NCBI GenBank assembly: GCA_002633005.1
Contig: NMRA01000008.1
Location: 378,985-442,984, forward strand
Direction: 5' to 3'
Length of the DNA: 64,000 nt
DNA from: Phoronis australis
Lineage: Eukaryota > Phoronida > Phoronidae
The notes beneath the pieces are model-generated. The model was given only the letters and a program-made list of their open reading frames with translations. It was not told the DNA's origin and ran no database searches. Positions 58,801 through 64,000 of the stretch are shown piece by piece. The first letter of the stretch is position 1; the number at the start of each line of letters is the position of its first letter. The position numbers were made by a program, and so were the translations under genes.

Positions 58801-59393
58801 TTTTATTGTATCCTTCATTTTTTTGTTTTACTTATTGAAGTTTTCATAGTAGTGTAGTCCTTGTTATCTTTTATATTCCTGCTAGATCTTTGTGGTGACC
58901 GGTGAATAGAAATTTAAAAAAAAATCGATGGTTTTATTTTAGTTTCACAAGTATTGCATTTTTTGCTGATACTATGTCAGGCATATAAATTGTCTGAGTG
59001 GTATGAGAAATTAGGGCACATTGTAGCCATAGTTTTGAATGAATAGAAAGTAAAAATGCCGGCCGTTGCACCATTCTCAAATTAACTAAAAAGTATAATT
59101 GTTCACCGATTTTGGGTCTGCAAAATATTAGAATGGGCAAAATTGTAGAGCGGTCACCATAAATATGTAAGTGAGATAAATACATTTGTTTTCTAGGTGG
59201 GAGGCGCTGATCTTTCTACTACTCTATGTTGGTTACATCTTGATCATGACAATCAACGAACGACTAGAGCGTTGGGTGCACACTAAGTGCTCAAAGCTCG
59301 CCACGTTTAGTGCTTGCTATCAGTCGTTGGACGAGAAAGGGATACCTATGGGTAATGAAGATGAGTACCATTTAGTCAGCACCAAGGATACCG
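13732..59393 (+). CDS. SLC24A: K+-dependent Na+/Ca2+ exchanger (SLC24A/NCKX), 5' part, continues past the window
   Basis: Exons 13732-13849, 16415-16612, 39121-39221 (or the copy at 45829-45929), 55844-55930, 57268-57368 and 59197-59393 join with matching phases into about 267 residues. The family extrudes Ca2+ with K+ in exchange for Na+ across the plasma or organelle membrane. Visible are an N-terminal hydrophobic segment (about 8-25), a short extracellular part with an NCT sequon, TM1 with [13 protein letters not shown], then the alpha-1 repeat [16 protein letters not shown] and [11 protein letters not shown]. The Glu of GSSAPE and the Asn of the second motif are ion-site residues in the family. 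Two more TM segments follow (WWPLFRD..., [11 protein letters not shown]), then the start of the cytosolic loop. The alpha-2 repeat is not in the window. NCKX1/2-like and NCKX3/4/5-like features are mixed, so the paralogue is unresolved. Confidence 0.92.
13850..15769 (+). other. Exchanger intron 1, unique part
   Basis: No gene recognised. A direct repeat (CAGTATGAACG.T.AACTTCGGTC) occurs at about 15007 and 15107, each near a short GAAGTTAA inverted motif. A small hairpin GGCTAGAAAAATCTAGCC lies near 14624. 15326-15352 shares about 25 bp with 20910-20935 (CTCCACACAATAGARCCTTAGAT). Confidence 0.4.
15770..16420 (+). repeat. Minisatellite abutting the exon 2 acceptor
   Basis: Degenerate tandem units contain CTGAATCTATTGATGTG, TTTCTCCATTG and CCATAGCTCTG. 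The last part (16151-16420) is a higher-order repeat of about 87 bp (starts at 16151, 16247, 16334; one has a 9-bp insertion). Each unit holds acceptor-like strings such as TTTCTCCATTGCAG. The final unit supplies the actual exon 2 acceptor TTTCTCTATTGTAG and the first six exon bases. Confidence 0.85.
16415..16612 (+). CDS. SLC24A: Exchanger exon 2
   Basis: 198 nt, phase 1 to 1. It encodes [20 protein letters not shown], then [15 protein letters not shown], then the first TM helix ([20 protein letters not shown]) and VPSLERICQ. The [23 protein letters not shown] sequence is characteristic of SLC24 proteins. The donor is CAAG|GTATTT. The acceptor derives from the minisatellite. Confidence 0.93.
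16613..17422 (+). other. Start of exchanger intron 2
   Basis: No exon. 16965-17030 and 17250-17290 share GGGGAGACAACTC and TCATTTTGTCTGAATACTT with 63780-63900, marking a dispersed repeat. Confidence 0.45.
17423..19851. mobile_element. 2.4-kb DNA-transposon-like element with 26-bp terminal inverted repeats
   Basis: The left end TACCGTAATCGTTCGGGTTA (continuing ACGCCC) is matched by the inverted right end, which closes with CCCGAACGATTACGGTA. Both subterminal regions carry repeated palindromic CGGTTAACCGCCCA units. The TA at each edge fits a TA target duplication. The interior has no recognisable transposase, so it is probably non-autonomous. 28265-28428 is a small relative with the same ends. 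Confidence 0.7.
19852..23860 (+). other. Exchanger intron 2, part
   Basis: No exon recognised. 19862-19920 resembles 62465-62525 (GTACATGTTGTAGCAGATGT core). 20382-20514 is a family A-like element (listed). 21042-21056 is an isolated GCGCCACCTAGTGAC, a CTCF-like sequence. The rest is AT-rich and featureless. Confidence 0.4.
20382..20514. mobile_element. Short family A-like element
   Basis: ATAGGCAGATCCAGGGG at the left and TCTGGACCCTCCCCTG at the right form an imperfect inverted repeat with G-rich and C-rich interiors, as in other family A members. Confidence 0.45.
23861..24273 (+). repeat. Tandem repeat, 7 x 59 bp
   Basis: Exactly seven 59-bp units starting GGTTATTGTATGGTGACTGG; they differ by only a few bases. 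Each contains GAAGCGACGACACCGCCATG. The array lies inside exchanger intron 2 and codes for nothing recognisable. Confidence 0.95.
24274..25560 (+). other. Exchanger intron 2, part
   Basis: No exon recognised. 25232-25335 is the end of another small element with repeated AATAAGCGCCCA-type units after TATACGGTATTCGCCC; no matching opposite end was found. Confidence 0.4.
25561..25796 (-). pseudogene. Non-LTR retrotransposon C-terminal fragment
   Basis: On the minus strand the frame encodes [20 protein letters not shown] and [16 protein letters not shown], the pattern (LCxxC...DExHFxxDC) found after the reverse transcriptase domain of many LINE-like proteins. The frame breaks in an 11-T run (minus strand) where 10 would keep HF..DC in frame. 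Only the tail is present; no RT domain was seen. A 5'-truncated, dead LINE copy fits. Confidence 0.6.
26575..26719 (+). pseudogene. THAP-type zinc finger fragment
   Basis: The frame encodes [15 protein letters not shown] then [17 protein letters not shown] before a stop. This matches the first half of a THAP domain (Cys pair, N, then V.FH.F). The second Cys/His half is absent. It is probably a remnant of a P-element-like or THAP-derived transposon, less likely an exon of a nested gene. Confidence 0.45.
26892..27250 (+). repeat. Direct duplication, period about 176 bp
   Basis: Two diverged copies begin CACTCTCATTAGTCTAGAGAG (26905 and 27081) and share GGTTGGT.A.GTAAATGTCCAACTTGAC and CTTTGTTCTTACTTTAC further on. 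The start is itself an imperfect palindrome. Confidence 0.75.
27644..29139. mobile_element. Candidate 1.5-kb terminal-inverted-repeat element
   Basis: The left end CAATATGGCCGACAAGTGTA and the right end (reverse complement CAATATGGCAGGCAAGTGAA) are inverted and continue with ATTTTAT on both sides. The small GTTAACGCCC element at 28265 is nested inside. No transposase recognised and no clear target duplication. The same terminal sequence occurs singly at 10814 and inverted at 60226-60252. Confidence 0.45.
28265..28428. mobile_element. 164-bp MITE with GTTAACGCCC termini
   Basis: It has the same terminal inverted repeats (TACCGTAATCGTTCGGGTTA and inverse) and GCGGTTAACCG units as the 2.4-kb element at 17423-19851, with nearly nothing in between. 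It is bordered by TA at both ends, although the right terminus has diverged. Confidence 0.8.
29140..38427 (+). other. Exchanger intron 2, part, no exon recognised
   Basis: About 9.3 kb of AT-rich sequence. It contains a (CA)n run at about 30929-30946, an AT-rich GATAATAATG-type microsatellite at 32597-32668, a direct duplication of about 115 bp at 33175-33385 (GAACGCTGTTCAAAAC repeated), a TAGATGGCGCTGC sequence at 33427, and several GACGGACGTAC motifs at 34050-36430. ORFs such as 29172-29474 and 33667-33867 show no recognisable domain. Confidence 0.4.
38709..38810 (+). repeat. Short tandem repeat, about 25-27 bp units
   Basis: Units of GGACACTTTTACTTAAAGTC plus CTAGAA, about four copies; the equivalent in copy 2 is at 45405-45525 with somewhat different unit sequences. 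Confidence 0.85.
39121..39221 (+). CDS. SLC24A: Exchanger exon 3, copy a (alpha-1 repeat)
   Basis: 101 nt between TTGTTACAG and GTAAGTG. G from exon 2 plus TT gives Val, then [20 protein letters not shown] and [13 protein letters not shown]. This is the core of the alpha-1 ion-binding repeat with the GSSAPE motif. Phase 1 in, 0 out. It differs from copy b only in a synonymous Leu codon (CTT versus CTA). Inclusion of both copies would shift the frame. Confidence 0.93.
39344..39410. repeat. Inverted repeat with 29-bp arms (copy 1)
   Basis: The arms AAGTCTGG...CACCACCTGTTGGCC (39344-39372) and GACCAACAGGTGGCGTG...CCAGACTT (39382-39410) pair around a nine-base loop. The equivalent in copy 2 is at 46059-46126. 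Both arms contain CCAACAGGTGG, near a CTCF-type core, in opposite orientation. Confidence 0.75.
40700..41960 (+). repeat. Degenerate tandem repeat with CTCF-like motifs, copy 1
   Basis: After a GTCCGTCCGTC-rich start, eight degenerate units of roughly 115-160 bp each contain a GYGCCNCCTAGTGGC sequence, at 40913, 41058, 41220, 41359, 41503, 41640, 41776 and 41891, with the last two degenerate. The reverse complement, GCCACTAGGKGGCRC, fits the published CTCF core CCASYAGRKGGC. Units also share TTTTCATAAARTTTGG and TCAGATGGATT. Of unknown repeat class and non-coding. Confidence 0.8.
42595..42680 (+). repeat. Dispersed repeat B, copy in duplicated segment 1
   Basis: Contains TTGGTCGTGATAGACCGGCC and CCCCTCATTTTCGGGTC. 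An inverted diverged copy is at 4185-4272 and the duplicate at 52775-52860. Confidence 0.6.
44852..45113 (+). repeat. 34-bp satellite, truncated array (about 8 monomers)
   Basis: Monomers of 34 bp, TGTGGTATTGTGGGAAATAT plus TGTATGAAACTCCG or TGTACAAAGCTCAG, alternate as a 68-bp dimer. The array stops abruptly at the N (45114). Because 34 is not a multiple of three, long ORFs arise on both strands; these are not genes. Confidence 0.95.
45114..45114. other. Single undetermined base at the duplication junction
   Basis: The only N in the window falls exactly where satellite sequence switches to the start of the second copy of the 6.7-kb segment. It may mark an assembly join. Confidence 0.9.
45829..45929 (+). 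CDS. SLC24A: Exchanger exon 3, copy b (alpha-1 repeat)
   Basis: Same acceptor (TTGTTACAG), same donor (GTAAGTG), and the same 33 complete codons after the split Val as copy a; a single synonymous difference. It is intact, so it could replace copy a in a mutually exclusive manner. In the likely case of a false duplication it is simply the other allele. Confidence 0.93.
46059..46126. repeat. Inverted repeat with 29-bp arms (copy 2)
   Basis: Duplicate of the hairpin at 39344-39410. The arms at 46059-46087 and 46098-46126 are conserved. Confidence 0.75.
47410..48600 (+). repeat. Degenerate tandem repeat with CTCF-like motifs, copy 2
   Basis: Collinear with 40700-41960. CTCF-like cores are at 47609 (one C short), 47754, 47913, 48055, 48199 and 48345. 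The seventh unit is partly deleted and the eighth is degenerate (CACCTTTTGGCC near 48545). The 47754 and 48199 sites are closer to consensus here than in copy 1. Confidence 0.8.
48922..50676 (+). other. Block present only in copy 2 (insertion 1)
   Basis: In copy 1 the flanks meet at about 42270. The block contains a short open region at 49242-49445 (plus) and an antisense ORF 49272-49673, neither with a recognised domain, and 50290-50676 with repeated CGTTTATTCGGAAAAT / CATGGGCGTTTATTTGG units. It may be a mobile element or a deletion from copy 1. No convincing terminal repeats seen. Confidence 0.5.
50717..52500. mobile_element. 1.8-kb terminal-inverted-repeat element, absent from copy 1 (insertion 2)
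   Basis: The left end TAGACTCTATTCACGC and the right end GCGTGAATAGGGTCTA are inverted repeats, and similarity continues inward (CAAARCGAGGCTC). The copy 1 sequence at 42318 looks like the empty site, consistent with a TA target. No transposase recognised. A family A element (51889-52170) is nested within. Confidence 0.65.
51889..52170. mobile_element. Family A element, second full copy
   Basis: It begins CAGGGGCGGATCCAGGATTT and runs collinearly with 1784-2099, sharing GGGACAGGCACAGGAATAA-like and ACGGGGTT sequence. The right end is lost or diverged in a C-run. Confidence 0.6.
52775..52860 (+). repeat. Dispersed repeat B, copy in duplicated segment 2
   Basis: Duplicate of 42595-42680 with a few substitutions. 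Confidence 0.6.
55088..55830 (+). repeat. 34/68-bp satellite, long array (22 monomers)
   Basis: The same 34-bp monomer as 44852-45113, with strict alternation of TGTATGAAACTCCG and TGTACAAAGCTCAG endings in the middle and irregular order at both ends. It finishes 13 bp before exon 4, so it fills the region where the branch point would be expected. Long ORFs on both strands are artefacts of the repeat. Confidence 0.95.
55844..55930 (+). CDS. SLC24A: Exchanger exon 4
   Basis: 87 nt, phase 0 to 0, acceptor GTTGATATTTCAG and donor GTAAAG. It encodes [20 protein letters not shown] and GFCALFAGM, the second half of the alpha-1 repeat with the conserved GSAVFN motif. There is only one copy, after duplicated segment 2. 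The acceptor's pyrimidine tract is short and directly preceded by the satellite. Confidence 0.95.
55931..57267 (+). other. Exchanger intron 4
   Basis: A 1337-bp intron. 56413-56751 has an antisense ORF with no recognised domain. 56575-56690 has a short direct repeat (ACCCCTGTCATGTTATGTCGA / ACCCTGTTATGATATGTCGA). 56892-57076 is a fold-back element, listed separately. Confidence 0.5.
56892..57076. mobile_element. Fold-back MITE, about 65-bp arms
   Basis: The left arm CCTTATTCACGCGGTCGCAA and the right arm (reverse complement CCTTATTCATGCAGTTGCCA) pair over about 65 bp, including AGTGAG and AAACAAT blocks. The TATTCACGC start resembles the ends of the element at 50717-52500, suggesting related families. 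Confidence 0.7.
57268..57368 (+). CDS. SLC24A: Exchanger exon 5
   Basis: 101 nt with acceptor TCTTCTTTTACAG and donor TG|GTAAGT, phase 0 in and 2 out. It encodes [20 protein letters not shown] and [13 protein letters not shown], matching the WWPLFRD region and following TM helix of SLC24 proteins. The last codon is completed by exon 6 to Trp. Confidence 0.94.
57369..59196 (+). other. Exchanger intron 5
   Basis: An 1828-bp intron without a recognised gene. The 57500-57720 open frames contain short repeats of GTTGCCCTGTT and are probably chance. Confidence 0.5.
59197..59393 (+). CDS. SLC24A: Exchanger exon 6 (last in window)
   Basis: Acceptor TTGTTTTCTAG, 197 nt. It encodes [33 protein letters not shown], then the beginning of the cytosolic loop ([20 protein letters not shown] and STKDT). 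The likely donor is ACCG|GTAGGA, phase 1 out. If that donor is not used, the frame runs 28 more residues (Cys/Phe-rich) to a stop at 59477-59479. Confidence 0.88.
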
Positions 59394-61895
59394 GTAGGAT
59401 TTCTGGCGGCAGTCTGTCGCAAGAGTGCTCCATTCTGATGTCTGCGTTTGGGTTCTGTGTGCTCTGCTGTTGCGTTTGACTCGGTCTTCTGCATGTGACA
59501 AGGCTCTCTAGATGGTGTTGGTTCCAACACTGTGTTGTCTGATGTGTATTAGCTAGATTCTGTTGTTTGTGTCCTCTTTATTTTTTTTTCAATCTGTTGT
59601 GCTTGTTTAGTGAATTCTCCTGCTGGTATACAGTAAATTTGCACCTGCTACTGCATGGTTGTCGTAGTGACTGTTCATACCGCTGTGGCCCCTCGTGGAC
59701 AGAGTGTAGGCACAGCTATAAATAGGATCTCCGACCAGCGCACATACCCTCCTGTGTGTATTATCTGACTGTTTAAAAAATTTTGGATAATTATATTCAC
59801 TCAGTTGTTGCGCTGAAGATTGTCAACCACAAAATAAATTCAAATTGTGCAACTGATTTTGCGAAGTAGAGCGATGTCCGCCAGTGTTTCATCCAGGATT
59901 CTAAAAATAAGGCATCCTGGATTTCCCTGTTTCTACGGGCGTCCGTGAGCAATGATGCGCGACAGCATTTTTAGGAACGCTTGTTACAATGCCGTTATAA
60001 TGTATATTACTGTAGAGACATTGTTCTGCACTCTACTGATTCATTTTTAAACCAACCTTTTTTCCGGACAGGCCAATAAGCTCCTAGAGCTGCTGCCAAA
60101 ATAAATGGGAATTTTAGTTTTTTAGAAAATATTATTTTATGACATCTACGCACTACTATTTATGTTAACTTTGTAATAAACTAAAATGTTCTTAATCTTT
60201 TCTTTTGTGGAGAAATTTAACAAAACAGAATTTCACTTGTCGGCCATATGGTGTGGTAAATAAGTGAAGAATACAAACACAAAAAATCAGAAGGTCTGAA
60301 ATTTTAACGATAACTGAAGTTTTCCCAAAAAATTTCTTCGAAGGTTGACAATTACCTTTCGATGCCATTTGTCTGTGGTGAACGTTTCGTTCTGATTGGT
60401 TAACGTTTCGCTCTGATTCATTGAACATGCACAACAGCCGCGTGTGCCCGAAGTGTTTTATGTAATTTTCTAATTTCTCTTATCTTGTGTGTGATATCTT
60501 GCACGTTCTGTCGTCCATTTGTTCTACATTGGATTTATTTGCATGTTTAACATTCAAAATCTTTCTAGAATAGTCATGTGCATGTTTCAATGACCAGATA
60601 CTTCAAGTGGCTCACAGGATCTGTAATCCTTATTTTTTGTCATATAATTTTAAGGGGACAACAGCAACCCTCCATCTTGGTAGGGAGCTCCAGTTTACCC
60701 AATAAACAAATTTAGTCCATTGCCTTATGCTCAATGGAGGGAACTTTGTCAGACATTTGTCTGACACGCTTGTCTATTATCTAATAGTAGCCCGAGGGGT
60801 GGTTAGTTCGTTGGAAAGCATTATCTGTCTCAACACTATAAAAGAGTCGGTTTTTGTGCACAAATGTGATTGTTTTGAAGTTAAATTTTGAAAACAACGA
60901 AATTAGTATTAAGGGCATAGTTTCAATCATAAAAAAACCCGAAAATACGTGGACAGAAAGAAATATCACTTTCTTAAACTTTTCCTGTTGTTCTAACCCT
61001 GTACATCATACTGTCATGTCCATTAAGGGAATGTACCCTTTAAATTTTTACTAAACATTAATCAGCATGAAACCATTATTGTTAACTACGATCAGGTAAC
61101 GCCAGGTGTTATCTAACATACATAGCAATGCCATGGGGAAAACCTGATAGACCTTCTCTAGTGTAATACACACTAGGCTTGGCTGGGTGAGAGGTTTGGT
61201 CTATTGCGCTGCATAGAAATCACCAACGTCAAAGGTTTATCGCTCGGAGTGGTATAAATTAATTATACATAACACATTCTCGATCATTATTTGCCTTATC
61301 TAGATTCTCATGAGATTTGAACGGACGAATCCCTGCAAATGCCACTCAGGGTCTAGATGTGTGTAATTGCAGCTTCACCATGTAATGTTTTGGTTGTACT
61401 TTTCAGTTTCCAGTTTTGTGCATTTGAGCAATGCCAAAATTAAACCAGGTACATTCTCCTCTGCTCAGTTGCAAGTTTGGATGCCATTACAGTTCATTTG
61501 TGTTGATACTCTAGTTGTGTATCACATTCTGTTTGGTGTTTGGAGCTATAGGTTATGATGGCTTTGTTGCGTAGCGGTATGATATCTTTAGAACGTACGT
61601 TCTACATCTAGAAACAGGTATTCAGGAAACATACCTTTCATCATTAAAAAGCAGCGATTGGTAATGGGAGGCTTGCAGAATGAACTGGTGGGTTTCACAA
61701 CTGTAATGGGCTTCATTGTGATGATGGGTGTATTGTTTTTCATTTACTACACCTCGGTAAATTGTGGTAATAGGAACGAGTAGTGAGGTATTAAATGAAA
61801 TCTGGCATTACCAATGCGGTACCTGTTTGCTTATGGGTGCTTTTGAGCGGGTGCTGAGTAAAGCAGACATCGGAAAATGGTTTCCTATGATTGTG
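59394..61895 (+). other. Downstream intron sequence, no exon recognised
   Basis: No further SLC24 exon could be identified. At 60226-60252 there is an inverted copy of the CAATATGGCCGACAAGTG terminal sequence. Confidence 0.4.
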
Positions 61896-62088
61896 TGCTA
61901 TCTTAAATCTTTCAAACTTTGTCAGCTAGTCAGCATTTATTGCTTTTTGTACTTCTCAGTGACAATAAGTCGCTTTATTGTGCATCATCAACAAGCTGGT
62001 GCACAGTAAAGTGACTTATTGTCACCGAGAAGTACAAAACGCAATAAATGCTGACTAGCTGCCAAAGTCTGAAACATTAAAGATGGCT
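61896..62088. repeat. Long stem-loop with about 75-bp arms
   Basis: The core arms 61910-61984 and 62000-62074 are inverted copies with few mismatches (CAGCTAGTCAGCATTTATTG and its inverse), around a 15-base loop. Complementarity continues weaker to 61896 and 62088. It may be a fold-back element or a hairpin RNA source. No coding content. Confidence 0.85.
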
Positions 62089-62299
62089 GGTTGGTGATAC
62101 GACGTATCCTTATGGAGTTGACTTGTGAACTGACAGCTGTTGGAATATCCCACACTGGGAATGGCAATAGCCAGGGTGAGGGGCGTGTGTTTCTTCTGAG
62201 AAACGCTAGTGGGAATATGCCGCAAATTAGTGAACTCAGTTATTTTGCCGCATCAGTTATTGCTACTCATTGTAAGGTGACCAATGTGGTCAGGTGAGG

Positions 62300-62830
62300 C
62301 ATTTTTATGCGCCCACATGTATATGTGTGGCCGCATGCCGTCACCCCCATCTGGCGTCCGGCCTCTGCTGCTCTATCTCCAAAACCCTTTTTGAAGGATG
62401 TCCGTGAAATTTTGTACACTTGTTCCTATAGTGGATGGAAAATAAAAAATAATTGCAGTCGGTCTGGTACATGTTGTAGCAGATGTGCACAGGCCACTCT
62501 GGTGGGCCTATTGCACTGATCACCTGGAACCAGTTTTGTGCTTTGTTAAAACTGAGCTGAGGAGATAGAGACCTGACTTAAGGGTATAGCAGTGTGCCCT
62601 AGTGAGACTCGAACTTACGACCTTATGTAAAGGGAGTGGACATTTATCCACAGAACTTGCTCATGATGGTTGGAATTAATGAGCAAATTACCAGACGGGT
62701 CCAACTTCTAGCCAGTGTGCCTCCTAGTGGCAATTTTAGGGTTTTTTTACGTTCGCTTCTTTGTCTTTGATGGATCTTTGTGAAATTTGGATGCATTTCA
62801 ATGCTCCCCGTTGCTCTTGACTTGTTTATA
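62300..62830 (+). repeat. Fragmented third copy of the CTCF-motif repeat
   Basis: 62300-62430 matches the start of the 40700 repeat (TATGCGCCCACATGTATATG, CTGCTCTATCTCCAAAA, GAAATTTTG). 62700-62830 matches an internal unit with GTGCCTCCTAGTGGC at 62717-62731. Between them lies an unrelated segment with a perfect minus-strand tRNA B box (GTTCGAGTC, about 62605-62615), probably an inserted SINE. Confidence 0.6.
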
Positions 62831-63593
62831 ATGATTTATTCGATATGTCTTGTACATTGGATCATGTTCAAAGGTGTTCAGTAGCAAGACAGTCCATGTG
62901 TTTGCTCAATGAAAGTAAATTCGAAGATGAGGAAATGGCTATGGGCGGACTATGTCACTTTTGTTGATGTAATGCATGTATAGTTGGGAAGGGCCAGGCT
63001 TGGCCCTTTAAATTTTGTAGATCCTTGCTTTTTACCATTTGTGGTTAGTTTGAGGTTTCAGACTTTTCTCCGATTAATTTTGTTGTCTGAGAGTGGAAGA
63101 AGATGCGGTTTTGGGTATTTTTCGGACCCAGTTCAAAGGTCATGATTCGCAAAAAATTTGGTCTAATTTGAACTCTGTCTTATTTGGCAAACTTCAGTGT
63201 TGTTAAGTATCCCATTGGTGTTGACTGCATGTTTTGTTAATGTTGTTGTAATTCCTAGATTCTCCCAACCCAGGCTTTGTTGTTGTATTGGACGTCTCTT
63301 CTTCATTGACTGACACTAACTTGTAACAATATAAATTTTTGAAAAGACTGTACAATTATTATTGGGAAATCTTTTGCAACAGTGACAAAAAACTGTCATT
63401 GAGATTCAAACAATTCAAACGGACTGCATGCTTATATGTGATTCACACCAACCTGAATGTTCACTATTTCCAGTACAGTACAAATGTAATCAGACAAAAT
63501 ATCGTGTTCCTATTATAAGGGTTAATTCTGTTAACAGCAAAAATTATTGGTAGTGACTATTTAGGCGATAAAATTCTCATTACGGACTGGCTT
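62831..63593 (+). other. No gene recognised
   Basis: AT-rich, no exon, no repeat noticed. Confidence 0.4.
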
Positions 63594-63755
63594 CAGTGTC
63601 GGATTTAGAGGGGGGCCAAGGAGACAATGGCCCCCCCAAAATTCTCCCAGATTACACTCCATGTGGCAGTTCAGGGGTGCAAATGTGTGACAGCCAGAAT
63701 CCTAGCTAATACTCTGCCCTGCCTTCCCCAACTCAAAATCCTGGATCCGCCCCTG
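63594..63755. mobile_element. Family A MITE (162 bp)
   Basis: The left end CAGTGTCGGATTTAGAGGGG and the right end TCCTGGATCCGCCCCTG (inverse CAGGGGCGGATCCAGGA) form the terminal inverted repeat, with GGGGCC and GGCCCCCCC subterminal stretches. Confidence 0.6.
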
Positions 63756-63759
63756 GGCT

Positions 63760-64000
63760 TAATCACCTTTATAGTAACTTTCCCATTAATTCCCTTTCAT
63801 TCTCGGTCATCAGGGGAGACAACTCGGACGGTGAATTCTGCTTCTGCTTAGCCGTCATGACGGAGAATTACGGTTCATTTTGTCTGAATACTTGTACTGT
63901 ACAGGTCACTCGTGGCTACACTGTTTTGTTTTGTTTCGTTTCGTTTTTTGTTTTGTTTTGTTAGTCAGTTTGATCAATATTTTTGAAAGTGACACCATTT
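63760..64000 (+). repeat. Dispersed repeat and (TTTTG)n microsatellite at the right edge
   Basis: 63780-63900 resembles 16965-17290 (GGGGAGACAACTC, CATTTTGTCTGAATACTT). 63922-63962 is a TTTTG/TTTCG pentanucleotide run. No coding sequence. Confidence 0.6.

Noticed and set aside
62091-62297. Possible next exchanger exon (loop) with a CAG|GTGAGG donor
   Set aside because: The donor is good and the peptide contains a FLLRNASGN...ASVI string faintly like the exchanger loop, but there is no credible acceptor and the left part abuts the stem-loop. Too weak to annotate.

Overview
This 64 kb window is AT-rich animal genomic DNA and not bacterial. Its coding capacity sits in short exons with consensus GT/AG splice sites and matching intron phases, separated by long introns packed with tandem and dispersed repeats. 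The proteins and the repeat style (tRNA-derived SINEs, many small inverted-repeat elements, a LINE remnant, a THAP fragment) fit a marine invertebrate, perhaps a deuterostome such as a hemichordate, echinoderm or lancelet. The species cannot be fixed from sequence alone.

Two genes are well supported and are arranged head to head. On the minus strand, 5134-12961, six coding exons join in phase into a complete 477-residue protein with a C-terminal RING finger, a probable E3 ubiquitin ligase. On the plus strand, from 13732 to beyond the right edge, exons encode the N-terminal half of a K+-dependent Na+/Ca2+ exchanger (NCKX, SLC24A family): a signal or first hydrophobic segment, the alpha-1 repeat with its GSSAPE motif, TM helices, and the start of the cytosolic loop. 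The alpha-2 half must lie beyond 64000. About 770 bp separate the two start codons and hold CCAAT boxes, a TATA-like box and a short upstream ORF, so a shared bidirectional promoter is likely. A third, weak candidate is an exon of an unrecognised minus-strand gene near 370-511.

Layout: 1-5100 is mostly repeats plus the weak exon candidate. 5134-12961 is the RING gene, with a SINE cluster in its first intron and small inverted-repeat elements in other introns. 12962-13731 is the shared promoter. 13732-59393 is the exchanger. Its first intron ends in a minisatellite that runs into the exon 2 splice acceptor, and its 22 kb second intron carries several transposon-like elements, a 7 x 59 bp tandem repeat, a LINE tail and a THAP fragment. 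From 38428 to 55830 there are two near-identical copies of a segment of about 6.7 kb, each containing exon 3. They are joined at a single N (45114) inside a 34/68 bp satellite. 59394-64000 holds repeats and no recognised exon.

The most important result is that duplication. It is either two haplotypes joined in tandem by the assembly, or a true exon-3 duplication. Each exon 3 copy is 101 nt, so including both would break the frame. Other notable structures are arrays of about eight CTCF-like motifs spaced roughly 140 bp apart in an intronic repeat, and splice-acceptor-like units in the minisatellite before exon 2.
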